Shown: in pieces, positions 27,350 to 39,236 of the stretch
Layout: each line of letters starts with the position of its first letter
How positions within the stretch are numbered: the stretch's first letter is position 1
Source of the DNA: Virgibacillus halodenitrificans JCM 12304
GTDB taxonomy: Bacteria; Bacillota; Bacilli; Bacillales; Amphibacillaceae
DNA length: 64,000 bases
Reading direction: 5' to 3'
NCBI RefSeq assembly: GCF_001310895.1
Contig: NZ_BAZS01000013.1
Coordinates: forward strand, 18,927 to 82,926
Translations under genes and position numbers: made by a program
Notes under the pieces: model-generated
Told to the model about the DNA's origin: nothing
The model's input: the letters and a program-made list of their open reading frames with translations, nothing else
Databases searched by the model: none

Positions 27350-27550
27350 ATACTGAGCATTTAACAGTATATGCTTGAAATAAGCGAAATGTTTATGTAG
27401 GGGATGCACATACTGAATATTACCACGTCATATGGAGTTAAATGCTTACTCATACGTTTATAAGCTCATTGAAGCGGGAATTGTCCTTGTGTTACGATAA
27501 GTAACGTAAACAAACCGAAAGGATGATTCACTATTAATAGTGGAATAAGT

Positions 27551-27721
27551 ATGAATTACACTCCTGAAATGGAGAAAGCAATGCAACAATCCCATAAAAT
27601 TGGGTATGCAGAGTATGAACGTAAGTTGGAAAATCGTCTCGCAGTAGAAAAAAGAAGAGAACGTGAATATGAACAATGCAAACAGCTGAAAGCGGACTTA
27701 GAAAGCCAAATACAGAGATAA
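27551..27721 (+). CDS. Small charged hypothetical protein, 56 residues
   Basis: A 56-codon ORF from ATG 27551 to TAA 27721 in the gap after metQ. The product is strongly charged and predicted helical (many Glu, Lys, Arg and Gln), with a K-R-R-E-R-E-Y core, and has no membrane segment. The ribosome site is weak (GTGGAATAAGT). Codon use looks coding, but the ORF is short, and a reverse-strand frame covers the same bases. I do not recognise the family. Confidence 0.45.
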   Translation: MNYTPEMEKAMQQSHKIGYAEYERKLENRLAVEKRREREYEQCKQLKADLESQIQR

Positions 27722-27811
27722 ATAGAGAATTAATTGTACCGGTGTCTTTGTGGGCATCGGTATTGCTATGTTTTAAGAAAGGGCACTATATTAGGTAGAA
27801 GTATTAGATTA

Positions 27812-28390
27812 GTTCGGGAAATAGATAAAATGTAAACTAACTTTTGGTATTTAAGTTACGTATGAAAAATATCTTTGTTGTTGGAAAGCTCACTGAAATA
27901 TTGAAGAGGTAAGCCCCATTGAATTCCGTTGCATGCGGACGCTTTCACACCTCCGTGTACAAGTGCGAAATCTGCTCGTAATCTCGCAGTGTCTTCTTTG
28001 CCGCCCGGCATGAGTCGCCTCCCTACACTCCAATCAATTAGTATATGCTACTTATTAATTAAAGGCATTTAATAGCAGAAAAAATAGACCTTAGCGAAGG
28101 AAAAATACGGAGACTTCTGGGGGAGATGAGGCATAGGTGAGAGCCCGGAATGCGTTATAGTGGCTGGAAGGCTAAAGTCGCGACATCCTGGGGCTGCGCA
28201 TACTCGCCCCATCGAAAACCTTTGTCGCAACGCCTTCATGACTAACATCGTGTTGGCCCGAGGCTCATCAGCCGCCCCCGAAAAGCGCAGTGTTTTTCCG
28301 TAGCGGTGTTATTTAGCCGATTTTAGTGATGTGATTTTATAAAACCCCTTTACAGTCAACCAAGTTAGTCACAGTTCACTCCAACTCTGA
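27812..28390. repeat. Modular intergenic repeat, copy B
   Basis: It begins TTCGGGAAATAGATAAAATG and ends with TTCACTCCAACTCTG near 28376-28388, an imperfect inverse of the start. It shares blocks in the same order as copy A: CGGCATGAGTCG then CCAATCAATTAGTATATGCTA (about 28008-28050), and CCTTAGCGAAGGAAAAATA near 28090. The block TTGCATGCGGACGCTTTCAC at 27929-27948 is found inverted in copy C. No convincing ORF lies inside. About 285 bp to sufC follow in which I see nothing definite. Confidence 0.75.
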
Positions 28391-28675
28391 GAATAATTGG
28401 AACGTGTGTTGAGTGACATTGTAATAACATAATGTAAGGTTAAAAAATATCCTCATCCATTATACTTAGAAACGGTAAAGAAAAATGAATTTAACTGAAA
28501 CCAAAATGACAATCCTTAAGCTTAGAAGAATAAAGTTTTAATCCTTATAAACCATACAACCTAAAAGAGTTGATAATACATTCGAAATGATTTAAGATTG
28601 TAATGAGAATAAATTGAGAATGGATATCTTATCTATTCAAATATAATTAAATTACTAGTAACTGGAGGTATAGAT

Positions 28676-29461
28676 ATGGCAGGGTCAACGTTAGAAATCA
28701 AGAATCTACATGTGTCAATCGAAGGTAAAGAGATATTAAAAGGTGTAAACCTTACAATAAAAGGTGGAGAATTCCATGCTGTTATGGGACCAAACGGTAC
28801 TGGTAAATCCACACTTGCTTCTGCAATTATGGGTCATCCTAAATATGAAATTACAGATGGGTCTGTCCACCTTGATGGAGAAGACGTTCTTGAAATGGAA
28901 GTAGATGAGCGTGCGCGTGCAGGTTTGTTCCTTGGAATGCAGTATCCAAGTGAAATTAGCGGAGTAACCACATCTGATTTCCTACGTTCTTCTATTAATG
29001 CTCGTCGCGAAGAAGGAGACGAAATCTCATTAATGAAATTCATTAAAGAAATGGACAGTGTGCTTGATTTTCTAGAAATAGATAAAAATATGGCACAACG
29101 TTATCTGAACGAAGGATTCTCAGGTGGGGAGAAAAAACGTAACGAGATTCTTCAATTAATGTTGTTAAAACCAGAAATCGCTATTTTGGATGAGATTGAT
29201 TCTGGGTTGGATATCGATGCATTAAAAGTTGTTTCTAAAGGAATTAATAAGTTACGTGATGATAATTTCGGTTGTTTAATCATTACCCACTACCAACGTT
29301 TGCTAAACTATATTACACCTGACCATGTTCATGTAATGATGCAAGGTCGTGTCGTTAAATCAGGAGGACCGGAGCTTGCTCAACGTCTTGAAGCAGAAGG
29401 TTATGATTGGATTAAGGAAGAACTAGGAATTGAAGACGAAACTGTAGGGCAAAACGCGTAG
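28676..29461 (+). CDS. sufC: Fe-S cluster assembly ATPase SufC
   Basis: A 261-residue ABC-type ATPase with Walker A G-P-N-G-T-G-K-S-T, signature F-S-G-G-E-K-K-R and Walker B A-I-L-D-E-I. It works with SufB and SufD as the SufBCD scaffold for new Fe-S clusters. It is the first gene of sufCDSUB, with ribosome site CTGGAGG. This is the only Fe-S assembly system of most Bacillaceae and is essential in B. subtilis. Confidence 0.96.
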   Translation: MAGSTLEIKNLHVSIEGKEILKGVNLTIKGGEFHAVMGPNGTGKSTLASAIMGHPKYEITDGSVHLDGEDVLEMEVDERARAGLFLGMQYPSEISGVTTSDFLRSSINARREEGDEISLMKFIKEMDSVLDFLEIDKNMAQRYLNEGFSGGEKKRNEILQLMLLKPEIAILDEIDSGLDIDALKVVSKGINKLRDDNFGCLIITHYQRLLNYITPDHVHVMMQGRVVKSGGPELAQRLEAEGYDWIKEELGIEDETVGQNA

Positions 29462-29478
29462 AAGTAAGGAGGGGTAAC

Positions 29479-32430
<2,952 letters not shown>

Positions 32431-32474
32431 GTTGTTGTTAAAGAAACACATACACCTTAAAGGAGGTTTTTAAC

Positions 32475-33872
32475 ATGGCAAAAAATATGCCGGAAATGGA
32501 AGAATATAAATATGGCTTTCACGACCGAGATGTTTCTGTTTTTCGCTCTGGTAAAGGACTTACACGCGAAGTAGTAGAAGAAATTTCCAGAATGAAAGAA
32601 GAACCACAGTGGATGCTTGATTACCGTTTGAAAGCTTTAGAACATTTTTATGAACGTCCAATGCCACAGTGGGGCGGAGATCTATCAGAATTGAATTTTG
32701 ATGAGATCGTTTATTACGTAAAACCTTCAGAAAAACAAGGGCGCACATGGGATGAAGTTCCAGAGGAAATCAAGCAGACATTTGATAAGCTTGGTATCCC
32801 GGAAGCAGAACAAAAATATCTTGCTGGTGTCTCTGCTCAGTATGAATCTGAAGTAGTTTATCATAGCTTAAAAGAAGATCTGGAAGAGTTGGGTATTGTC
32901 TTTAAAGATACGGATACCGCACTGAAAGAAAATGAAGAGCTATTTAAAGAATACTTCGGTAAAGTAATTCCTGCTACAGACAATAAGTTTTCAGCATTAA
33001 ACTCTGCTGTATGGTCTGGTGGTTCTTTCATCTACGTACCGAAGGGTGTACAAACAAGTACACCGCTACAAGCATATTTCCGTATTAATTCAGAAAATAT
33101 GGGACAGTTTGAAAGAACATTAATCATTGTGGATGAGGGTGCTTCAGTACACTATGTGGAAGGTTGTACTGCGCCGGTTTATACAACAAATTCTCTTCAC
33201 AGTGCGGTAGTAGAAATCTTTGTTAAAAAGGATGCGTATTGTCGTTACACTACTATTCAAAACTGGGCAAATAATGTATATAACCTAGTAACAAAACGTG
33301 CGACTTGTGATGAAAATGCTACGATGGAATGGATTGATGGTAACATCGGCTCCAAGTTGACTATGAAATATCCTGCAGTGCTCTTAAAAGGAGAAGGTGC
33401 ACGTGGAATGACCCTCTCTATTGCTATTGCCGGAAAAGGACAATTGCAGGATGCTGGTGCTAAAATGCATCACTTGGCGCCAAATACGTCATCTTCTATT
33501 GTATCTAAGTCAATTTCTAAGCATGGTGGGAAAGTATCCTACCGAGGTATCGTACACTTTGGACGGAAAGCTTCTGGTGCTCGTTCCAACATTGAGTGTG
33601 ATACGTTGATTATGGATAATGAATCAACATCAGATACTATTCCATATAACGAAATTAATAATGATAATATCTCATTGGAACATGAAGCAAAAGTATCCAA
33701 GGTTTCAGAGGAACAGCTTTTCTATCTAATGAGTCGTGGCTTAAGTGAAGAAGAAGCAACTGAAATGATTGTAATGGGCTTTATTGAGCCATTTACAAAA
33801 GAACTTCCAATGGAATATGCTGTTGAAATGAACCGTCTCATCAAATTTGAGATGGAAGGTTCAATCGGTTAA
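32475..33872 (+). CDS. sufB: Fe-S cluster assembly protein SufB
   Basis: A 465-residue SufB scaffold. Conserved blocks are V-E-G-C-T-A-P and S-N-I-E-C-D-T-L near the C terminus, holding the Cys linked to cluster assembly, and [10 protein letters not shown]. It is the last gene of sufCDSUB, with AAAGGAGG in front and a strong terminator after. Confidence 0.96.
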   Translation: MAKNMPEMEEYKYGFHDRDVSVFRSGKGLTREVVEEISRMKEEPQWMLDYRLKALEHFYERPMPQWGGDLSELNFDEIVYYVKPSEKQGRTWDEVPEEIKQTFDKLGIPEAEQKYLAGVSAQYESEVVYHSLKEDLEELGIVFKDTDTALKENEELFKEYFGKVIPATDNKFSALNSAVWSGGSFIYVPKGVQTSTPLQAYFRINSENMGQFERTLIIVDEGASVHYVEGCTAPVYTTNSLHSAVVEIFVKKDAYCRYTTIQNWANNVYNLVTKRATCDENATMEWIDGNIGSKLTMKYPAVLLKGEGARGMTLSIAIAGKGQLQDAGAKMHHLAPNTSSSIVSKSISKHGGKVSYRGIVHFGRKASGARSNIECDTLIMDNESTSDTIPYNEINNDNISLEHEAKVSKVSEEQLFYLMSRGLSEEEATEMIVMGFIEPFTKELPMEYAVEMNRLIKFEMEGSIG

Positions 33873-33885
33873 GGCCAAATTTTAA

Positions 33886-33923
33886 AAGACTAAGACGTAG
33901 CTATTGCGTCTTAGTCTTTTTTT
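33886..33923 (+). terminator. Terminator of sufCDSUB
   Basis: A 12-bp stem AAGACTAAGACG / CGTCTTAGTCTT has a nine-base loop and is followed by seven T. Confidence 0.93.
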
Positions 33924-34078
33924 GGATATTGTAGTATAGAACTTGGAATTTAATTATTTCCGACTTCTTGATATATAATTTAAATAAGAATGGTAAATTA
34001 GAGGAATTGCTTTACATAATTTAAAGCTTTTTATATACATAGTTATCTTGAAAATTATTTTGGATGGAAGGGATTCAT

Positions 34079-34894
34079 TTGGTATATATTATTTGCATTA
34101 TTATAGGTATAGTTACGGCCTTTGTGGGTGGTTTAATGGGGCTCGGCGGGGGAATAGTAATGATTCCCAGCATGCTATTTCTTTATCAATTTTCAGAGGC
34201 TTTTTCCTGGGCAACTCCGCAAACTATTGTAGGAATTTCTCTTGTTGCTATGGTGTTTACCGGGCTATCTTCCTCAATTGCTTATTTTAAAACTGGCAGA
34301 ATAGATTATAAAACTGGTTTGTATTTTCTTTCTGGCAGCATACCAGGAAGTATATTAGGTTCTTGGCTGAATCAATTTGTAAATGTTGATGATTTTCAAT
34401 TATATTTTGGATTTGTAATGATCATAATCTCTATGCTTTTTTTTATTAAAAGGAAACAGAAAGCTGTAGATATAACACATGCAAAGAACGTAAGAAGCTT
34501 TACATTAAATGGGGAAACATACAATTATACAGTTAATATCTATTTGGCTTTTTTACTGGCGTTTATGGTTGGAACGATGTCCGGGCTTTTTGGAATTGGT
34601 GGAGGATCTATTATGGTACCTGCGATGATTCTGTTGTTTGGTATTCCAGCCCATATTGCCACAGCAACATCCATGTTTATGATTTTCTTTGTTAGTATAA
34701 TTGGAGCTAGCACACATATTGTCTTAGGGCATGTAATTTGGCAATACGCTATATTTTTTATTCCGGGAGCATGGATTGGTGGAAAACTTGGTGCTATCGT
34801 GAACCAACGTCTGACTGGAAAAACATTGGAATGGATTTTACGGGCTATCTTAATTATCATAGGTATACGGATGATAGCTGAAGGTCTGATGTAA
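34079..34894 (+). CDS. yunE: TSUP-family (TauE/SafE) membrane permease YunE
   Basis: A membrane protein of about 271 residues with some eight helices and the two glycine-rich TSUP repeats (G-G-L-M-G-L-G-G-G near the start, S-G-L-F-G-I-G-G-G in the middle). The family moves sulfite or organosulfonates, but the substrate here is unknown. The start is TTG 34079, because GGAAGGGA lies in front. ATG 34064 lacks a ribosome site. It is followed 16 bp later by yunD. Confidence 0.85.
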   Translation: MVYIICIIIGIVTAFVGGLMGLGGGIVMIPSMLFLYQFSEAFSWATPQTIVGISLVAMVFTGLSSSIAYFKTGRIDYKTGLYFLSGSIPGSILGSWLNQFVNVDDFQLYFGFVMIIISMLFFIKRKQKAVDITHAKNVRSFTLNGETYNYTVNIYLAFLLAFMVGTMSGLFGIGGGSIMVPAMILLFGIPAHIATATSMFMIFFVSIIGASTHIVLGHVIWQYAIFFIPGAWIGGKLGAIVNQRLTGKTLEWILRAILIIIGIRMIAEGLM

Positions 34895-34910
34895 GGAGCA
34901 ATGATTTTTA

Positions 34911-36305
34911 ATGGAAGAAAATATATCCATATTTTATACGAACGATTTTCATAGCAATTTTAATAACTGGTCGAGAGTTGCAGGTTATCTAAAGGACAGT
35001 ATTGCTGGGAAGCGTTATCGCAACGAATCCTGTTTCCTTTTAGATGTTGGTGATCATGTAGATCGCGTGCATCCTATTAGCGAAGCTTCCTTAGGGAAAG
35101 CAAATGTGCAATTGATGAATGAGCTAGGGTTTGATGCGGTAACGATAGGTAATAATGAAGGTATAACGTTATCACATAAAGATTTGTTTCATTTGTATGA
35201 TGAGGCTGAATTTGAGGTGGTTTGTGCAAACCTACACAGTACAGATAGTAATAATCCTAACTGGTTAGAGCGAGTCACAGCTTTTGAAACGGAGACAGGG
35301 GTACGAATCGGTATTATTGGTCTAACAGCACCGTTTAATGATTTTTATGAGTTGCTTGGATGGCATATATCTTCCCAGTTTGAAGCTTTGGATAAGTATA
35401 TTTTTGAACTAAAAGAATCTGTTGATATTGTTGTTCTTTTATCACATTTGGGGATTAATGAGGATCAGGAAATTGCCAGAAGATTCCCTGCTATAGACAT
35501 AATTATTGGCGGGCATACCCATCACTTGTTGCGTACAGGTGAAGAAGTTAATAATAGTCTAATTACAGCTGCAGGAAAGCATTGTGCCTTTGTAGGCGAA
35601 GTCTCATTAACATGGGATCATACTGCTAATAAGCTTGTTAGGAAAGAGGCGTTTACTACAGATATTACTTCAATGGGAAGAGATATGCATACAGAACAAA
35701 AGCTTTTTGAATTACAAAAACAAGCCGAAGAAATACTTGGTAAAAAAGTAATCCATTTAAATGAGGGGCTGACAGTCAACTGGTTTAAAGAAACACCTTT
35801 AATGAGCGAGCTGACAAATACATTAAAGACATGGACTCAAGCAGACTGTGCCATGTTAAATTCCGGCTTGCTTCTTGATCAATTAACAGCAGGTGATATT
35901 ACTTACAGTGACGTACATCGTATATGTCCACATCCAATCAATCCATGTGTTGTTGAATTAAGGGGAGACGAGTTGTTGGAAGTAATCAGGGCTTCGCTCA
36001 CAAAAGATTTTATGGAGTTAAAATTAAAAGGATTTGGGTTCCGTGGTGAGCTATTGGGCAGAATGGTATTCGCTGGTTTAGAAGTAGAAACAGGCAAACA
36101 TGTAAATGGAGAAGAATATGTAAAAGATGTGTTCGTAAAAGGTTCTTCTCTGGATTCAAATAAAGTATATACGGTAGCAACAGCAGATACGTTCACATTC
36201 GGTCGGCTCCTGCCAGAAGTAGCCAAGTCGGAAAGGAAGGACTTCTTCTTGCCGGAATTTTTAAGGGATTTATTGGTTAAGACATTACAAACAAAATTTA
36301 AGTGA
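34911..36305 (+). CDS. yunD: Bifunctional UDP-sugar hydrolase/5'-nucleotidase family YunD
   Basis: A 464-residue metallophosphatase. N-terminal metal-binding motifs are Y-T-N-D-F-H-S, D-V-G-D-H, G-N-N-E, L-S-H-L-G and G-G-H-T-H-H. The C-terminal 5'-nucleotidase domain binds the nucleotide. It lacks a signal peptide, so it is probably cytoplasmic. It sits in yunE-yunD-yunC, the same group as in B. subtilis. Note that family members normally have G-N-H in the motif written here as G-N-N-E. Confidence 0.88.
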   Translation: MEENISIFYTNDFHSNFNNWSRVAGYLKDSIAGKRYRNESCFLLDVGDHVDRVHPISEASLGKANVQLMNELGFDAVTIGNNEGITLSHKDLFHLYDEAEFEVVCANLHSTDSNNPNWLERVTAFETETGVRIGIIGLTAPFNDFYELLGWHISSQFEALDKYIFELKESVDIVVLLSHLGINEDQEIARRFPAIDIIIGGHTHHLLRTGEEVNNSLITAAGKHCAFVGEVSLTWDHTANKLVRKEAFTTDITSMGRDMHTEQKLFELQKQAEEILGKKVIHLNEGLTVNWFKETPLMSELTNTLKTWTQADCAMLNSGLLLDQLTAGDITYSDVHRICPHPINPCVVELRGDELLEVIRASLTKDFMELKLKGFGFRGELLGRMVFAGLEVETGKHVNGEEYVKDVFVKGSSLDSNKVYTVATADTFTFGRLLPEVAKSERKDFFLPEFLRDLLVKTLQTKFK

Positions 36306-36385
36306 TTTATGGATCCGGGTTCGTGACCATACTTCCTTTGTTTGCATACATATATTGTGTAGCAATCAAAGGAGGCTGGCCATGT

Positions 36386-36688
36386 ATGATAACAGTAAAC
36401 CCCTTAGAGGTAGATGGAATGATGTTTACGGCGATTCAAGTTGAACTACCAAAAACAAATCTTATTATGATTACGAATGAAACTGGTTATATTATGTGTG
36501 CTGCACTGGATGTGGATGTGCTTAATGAAAAATTAGCTCATCGAAAAGTAGTTGCAGGAAGAGCTGTAGGTGTGCGATCCATTGATGATTTATTGAACGC
36601 TCCACTTGAAAAAATTACCGACGCTTCGAGAACCTATGGCTGGGAAGTTGGAATGACAGGGAAAGAAGCATTGTTAAAAATCGCATGA
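36386..36688 (+). CDS. yunC: DUF1805 protein YunC
   Basis: A 100-residue conserved protein, the same size as B. subtilis YunC, with the family blocks G-Y-I-M-C-A-A-L-D-V and V-V-A-G-R-A-V-G-V. The start is ATG 36386 after AAAGGAGG (36368-36375). A longer frame from 36302 has no ribosome site. Function is unknown. It is linked to yunD and yunE. Confidence 0.88.
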   Translation: MITVNPLEVDGMMFTAIQVELPKTNLIMITNETGYIMCAALDVDVLNEKLAHRKVVAGRAVGVRSIDDLLNAPLEKITDASRTYGWEVGMTGKEALLKIA

Positions 36689-36690
36689 AG

Positions 36691-36726
36691 AAATGCCTTC
36701 CATAATGAGGAGGGCATTTTTTATTT
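36691..36726 (+). terminator. Terminator after yunC
   Basis: AAATGCC-TTCC pairs with GGA-GGGCATTT, followed by a T run. Confidence 0.8.
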
Positions 36727-36909
36727 TTGGTGTTTATACAACGGGTTATCCTGCGCTACTATTTAATAACTAAATGAGCGATTCTTCCTTACATCTCTTT
36801 TATATAATGGCTATTTGTCATTAAATTTGCTATTATTTTAATATAACATATGTCGATAAGTGTCATATTATGGCTGAAAATATTATTTATTAACAGTTAG
36901 GAGAACCTT

Positions 36910-38001
36910 ATGAAGCTTGTAAATACCAACTTGATTAACCCCGGAGAGATTCTTGCTCAGACCGTACATAATGATAATGGTGTAGTGCTGATTAGGGAAG
37001 GGATAACCTTAACTGAAAAGATACTGGCACGGCTGATTAAGCAAGGGATAACTTATTTGTACATAAAAGATAAGCTTACTGATGATATTAAAGCAGAACC
37101 GGTTATTTCTAACAAACTACGTTCTGATGCAACGAAAATGATGAAAGATATTTTCTATGAAATACAGGAGAACGGACTGGTAGGGCGAGCTTTTATTCTT
37201 GATAATAGCAAAAAGAAGCTTTCTATTGTCGTTAATCAAATTCTTGAAGAAATACAATCGAATAAGAAATCATTCTCATTATTAACAGATATATTTATTA
37301 CAGATAATTACGTATTTCAGCACTCGTTAAATGTAGCAATTTATTCATTGGCAATTGGAGTAGAATTGAATTATTCATCTAAGATGCTAACTGAAATCGG
37401 AATCGGTGCTATGCTGCATGACATTGGTAAGATGTTCATCTCACCGGAAATATTAAATAAACCAGGTAGACTATCAGAAGAAGAATATGAAACAATGAAA
37501 AGCCACACAGTATTCGGTTTTGAGTTTTTAAGAAAGCAAGCAGATTTGCCAACAGTAGTTTCCCACTGTGTCTATCAGCACCATGAAAGGCTAGATGGTT
37601 CTGGTTATCCGAGAGGTATTAAGGATGATGACATTCATCCATACGGTAAATTAATTGGTATAGCTGATGTTTTTGATGCAGTTACGAGTAACCGAGTGTA
37701 TCGTGAAGCCATGCTTCCGCATGAGGGGCTTGAGATCCTCTATGCAGGGGCGGTGAGGTTATTTGATAAAAACATGGTAGAGGCTTTTAAAAATAGTATC
37801 ATTATTTATCCTAATGGCATTACAGTCCTTCTTAGTAACAAAAGTGAAGGAATAGTTGTAAGACAGAATGAAAATCTTTGTGATAGACCTGTCATACGTG
37901 TAATGAAAGAAAATACTTATACACTAAGCACTCCCTATGATTTGGACCTGGGAAAAGTGACGAATGTTACGATAGTGGATGTAAATCTTGATGGAAATTA
38001 A
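36910..38001 (+). CDS. HD-GYP domain protein (likely cyclic-di-GMP phosphodiesterase)
   Basis: A 363-residue protein. After about 120 N-terminal residues of DUF3391-like or uncharacterised sequence, an HD-GYP domain follows. The metal motifs are clear: H-D-I-G-K near residue 180 and H-H-E-R-L-D-G-S-G-Y-P (the GYP motif) near 225. Members hydrolyse c-di-GMP to pGpG or GMP. The protein is soluble and has no receiver domain. It sits between yunC and yunB, where B. subtilis has no such gene. Ribosome site AGGAGA precedes ATG 36910. Confidence 0.88.
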   Translation: MKLVNTNLINPGEILAQTVHNDNGVVLIREGITLTEKILARLIKQGITYLYIKDKLTDDIKAEPVISNKLRSDATKMMKDIFYEIQENGLVGRAFILDNSKKKLSIVVNQILEEIQSNKKSFSLLTDIFITDNYVFQHSLNVAIYSLAIGVELNYSSKMLTEIGIGAMLHDIGKMFISPEILNKPGRLSEEEYETMKSHTVFGFEFLRKQADLPTVVSHCVYQHHERLDGSGYPRGIKDDDIHPYGKLIGIADVFDAVTSNRVYREAMLPHEGLEILYAGAVRLFDKNMVEAFKNSIIIYPNGITVLLSNKSEGIVVRQNENLCDRPVIRVMKENTYTLSTPYDLDLGKVTNVTIVDVNLDGN

Positions 38002-38053
38002 AATACTATCCTCCCGTATACAAGCATAAGCTTTGTACAGGAGGTGTTTTTTT

Positions 38054-38830
38054 GTGTTGAAACGCAGAAGACAGCTTGGTAAAACTAGAACAGCTTCTCC
38101 AGCAAAACTTGCTTTTGCTGTGACTAGTATATTATTTTTGGCGGCTATTATTGTAAGTATTATAATTATTGATAAGGGAATTAAACCCCCTTTAATGGCA
38201 ATAGCAGAAGAAAAGACAACCGAATTTGCCACTCGTACGATCAATGCAGCAGTAAAGTCTACAGAAAGTATGACATTTGAAGATCTTGTAAGTATGAGCA
38301 TGGATAACAGTGGCAATGTTGCTCAGCTTGGTTGGAATTCTTCTATTGTAAATAGAGTGCTTAGGCAAAGCACTGAAAAAGCTGAATACTTTCTATACGG
38401 GATGAACAAGGGAGAAACCTTGGATACAGACGATCCTGAATTAGATCCAATTCAATATGGAGACACACCTGCTGAATTAGCGGACCAAGATCCCACTGTT
38501 GTGGAGATACCTATTGGCCAAGCAACAGGTAGCACGATTCTTGCTAATTTAGGCCCGAAGATACCTGTTCATTTTGAAATTGTTGGGAGTATCCAGTCAG
38601 ATATTATGTATGAAATGAGAGAGTTTGGTATAAATGCTTCTTTGTTTGAAATTTATGTTCCGGTAACAGTGAATACACAGATCGTAGTACCTTTCACTAC
38701 TTCAACAAAAGTAATAAGTACAAAAGTGTTTATTGATTCCCGTGTTATTATGGGAGATGTACCAGAATTTTATAATCGAGGCGGTGGTGGGGAAGGGCCG
38801 ACCATTTCAGTACCAAAAGATAGAAAGTAA
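38054..38830 (+). CDS. yunB: Sporulation protein YunB
   Basis: A protein of about 258 residues with one N-terminal membrane anchor (about residues 20-40) after a basic stretch (K-R-R-R-Q), and a soluble outer domain. It matches YunB in size and in blocks such as E-E-K-T-T-E-F-A-T and I-P-I-G-Q-A-T-G-S. In B. subtilis yunB is expressed in the mother cell during sporulation. The start is GTG 38054 with AGGAGGTG in front. TTG 38057 is nearly equal. Confidence 0.9.
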   Translation: MLKRRRQLGKTRTASPAKLAFAVTSILFLAAIIVSIIIIDKGIKPPLMAIAEEKTTEFATRTINAAVKSTESMTFEDLVSMSMDNSGNVAQLGWNSSIVNRVLRQSTEKAEYFLYGMNKGETLDTDDPELDPIQYGDTPAELADQDPTVVEIPIGQATGSTILANLGPKIPVHFEIVGSIQSDIMYEMREFGINASLFEIYVPVTVNTQIVVPFTTSTKVISTKVFIDSRVIMGDVPEFYNRGGGGEGPTISVPKDRK

Positions 38831-38833
38831 GAC

Positions 38834-38862
38834 TTGTACAAATGTAACATACTTGTTATAAT
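38834..38862 (+). promoter_or_regulatory. Promoter of the lysine-riboswitch transcript
   Basis: TTGTAC (38834-38839), a 17-bp spacer and a perfect TATAAT (38857-38862) lie just upstream of the riboswitch. Confidence 0.8.
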
Positions 38863-38887
38863 CAAATGTATAATTGCATATTAAACC

Positions 38888-39077
38888 TTATCAGATCGGT
38901 GAGGTAGAGGCGCAAACAATATGAGTAGCCAGCAAGAGAATGACAACTGTGATTGTTGGTAGAAGGATTGTTTGCCGAAGCATAATAAGTGTCAACCTTA
39001 TTATAGCTGGTACATTTTTGAATAAGAAATGTACTGTCATGCAGCAAGATGGAGTGTGCATGGAGAACTACTGATCG
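38888..39077 (+). promoter_or_regulatory. Lysine riboswitch (L-box)
   Basis: The leader has the lysine aptamer signatures in order: GAGGTAGAGGCGCA (38901-38914), AGTAGCC, GCCGAAGC (38974-38981), AGCTGG, then CTGTCATGCAG, and a closing CTGAT (39071-39075) that pairs with ATCAG at 38890-38894 for P1. It is followed by a terminator hairpin and then the NhaC-family gene, so lysine should switch that gene off. Seen directly by motif. Covariance scoring would confirm it. Confidence 0.92.
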
Positions 39078-39100
39078 AAATGGAGGATAACGTATATTGT

Positions 39101-39138
39101 AAAAACAATGATAGGTTATTTTCTATCATTGTTTTTTT
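39101..39138 (+). terminator. Lysine-riboswitch terminator
   Basis: A 12-bp stem AAACAATGATAG / CTATCATTGTTT has an eight-base loop and is followed by a long T run. It is the expression platform before the NhaC-family gene. Confidence 0.92.
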
Positions 39139-39236
39139 GTGCTTATTTTTGCATTAAGAAACAAGAATACGCGTCCATTCATAGCTAGTTCACTATCTTT
39201 ATGCATATTCACAACAAAAAATCGGAGGTAGTATCT

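Noticed and set aside
27458..27676. Reverse-strand 72-codon gene in the metQ-suf gap
   Set aside because: It is the antisense of the 56-codon ORF, has Phe/Ser/Thr-rich low-quality composition and no ribosome site.
28560..28675. Fur or PerR box upstream of sufC
   Set aside because: GATTGTAATGAGAATAAATT has only a poor match to the consensus palindrome, so I did not list it.
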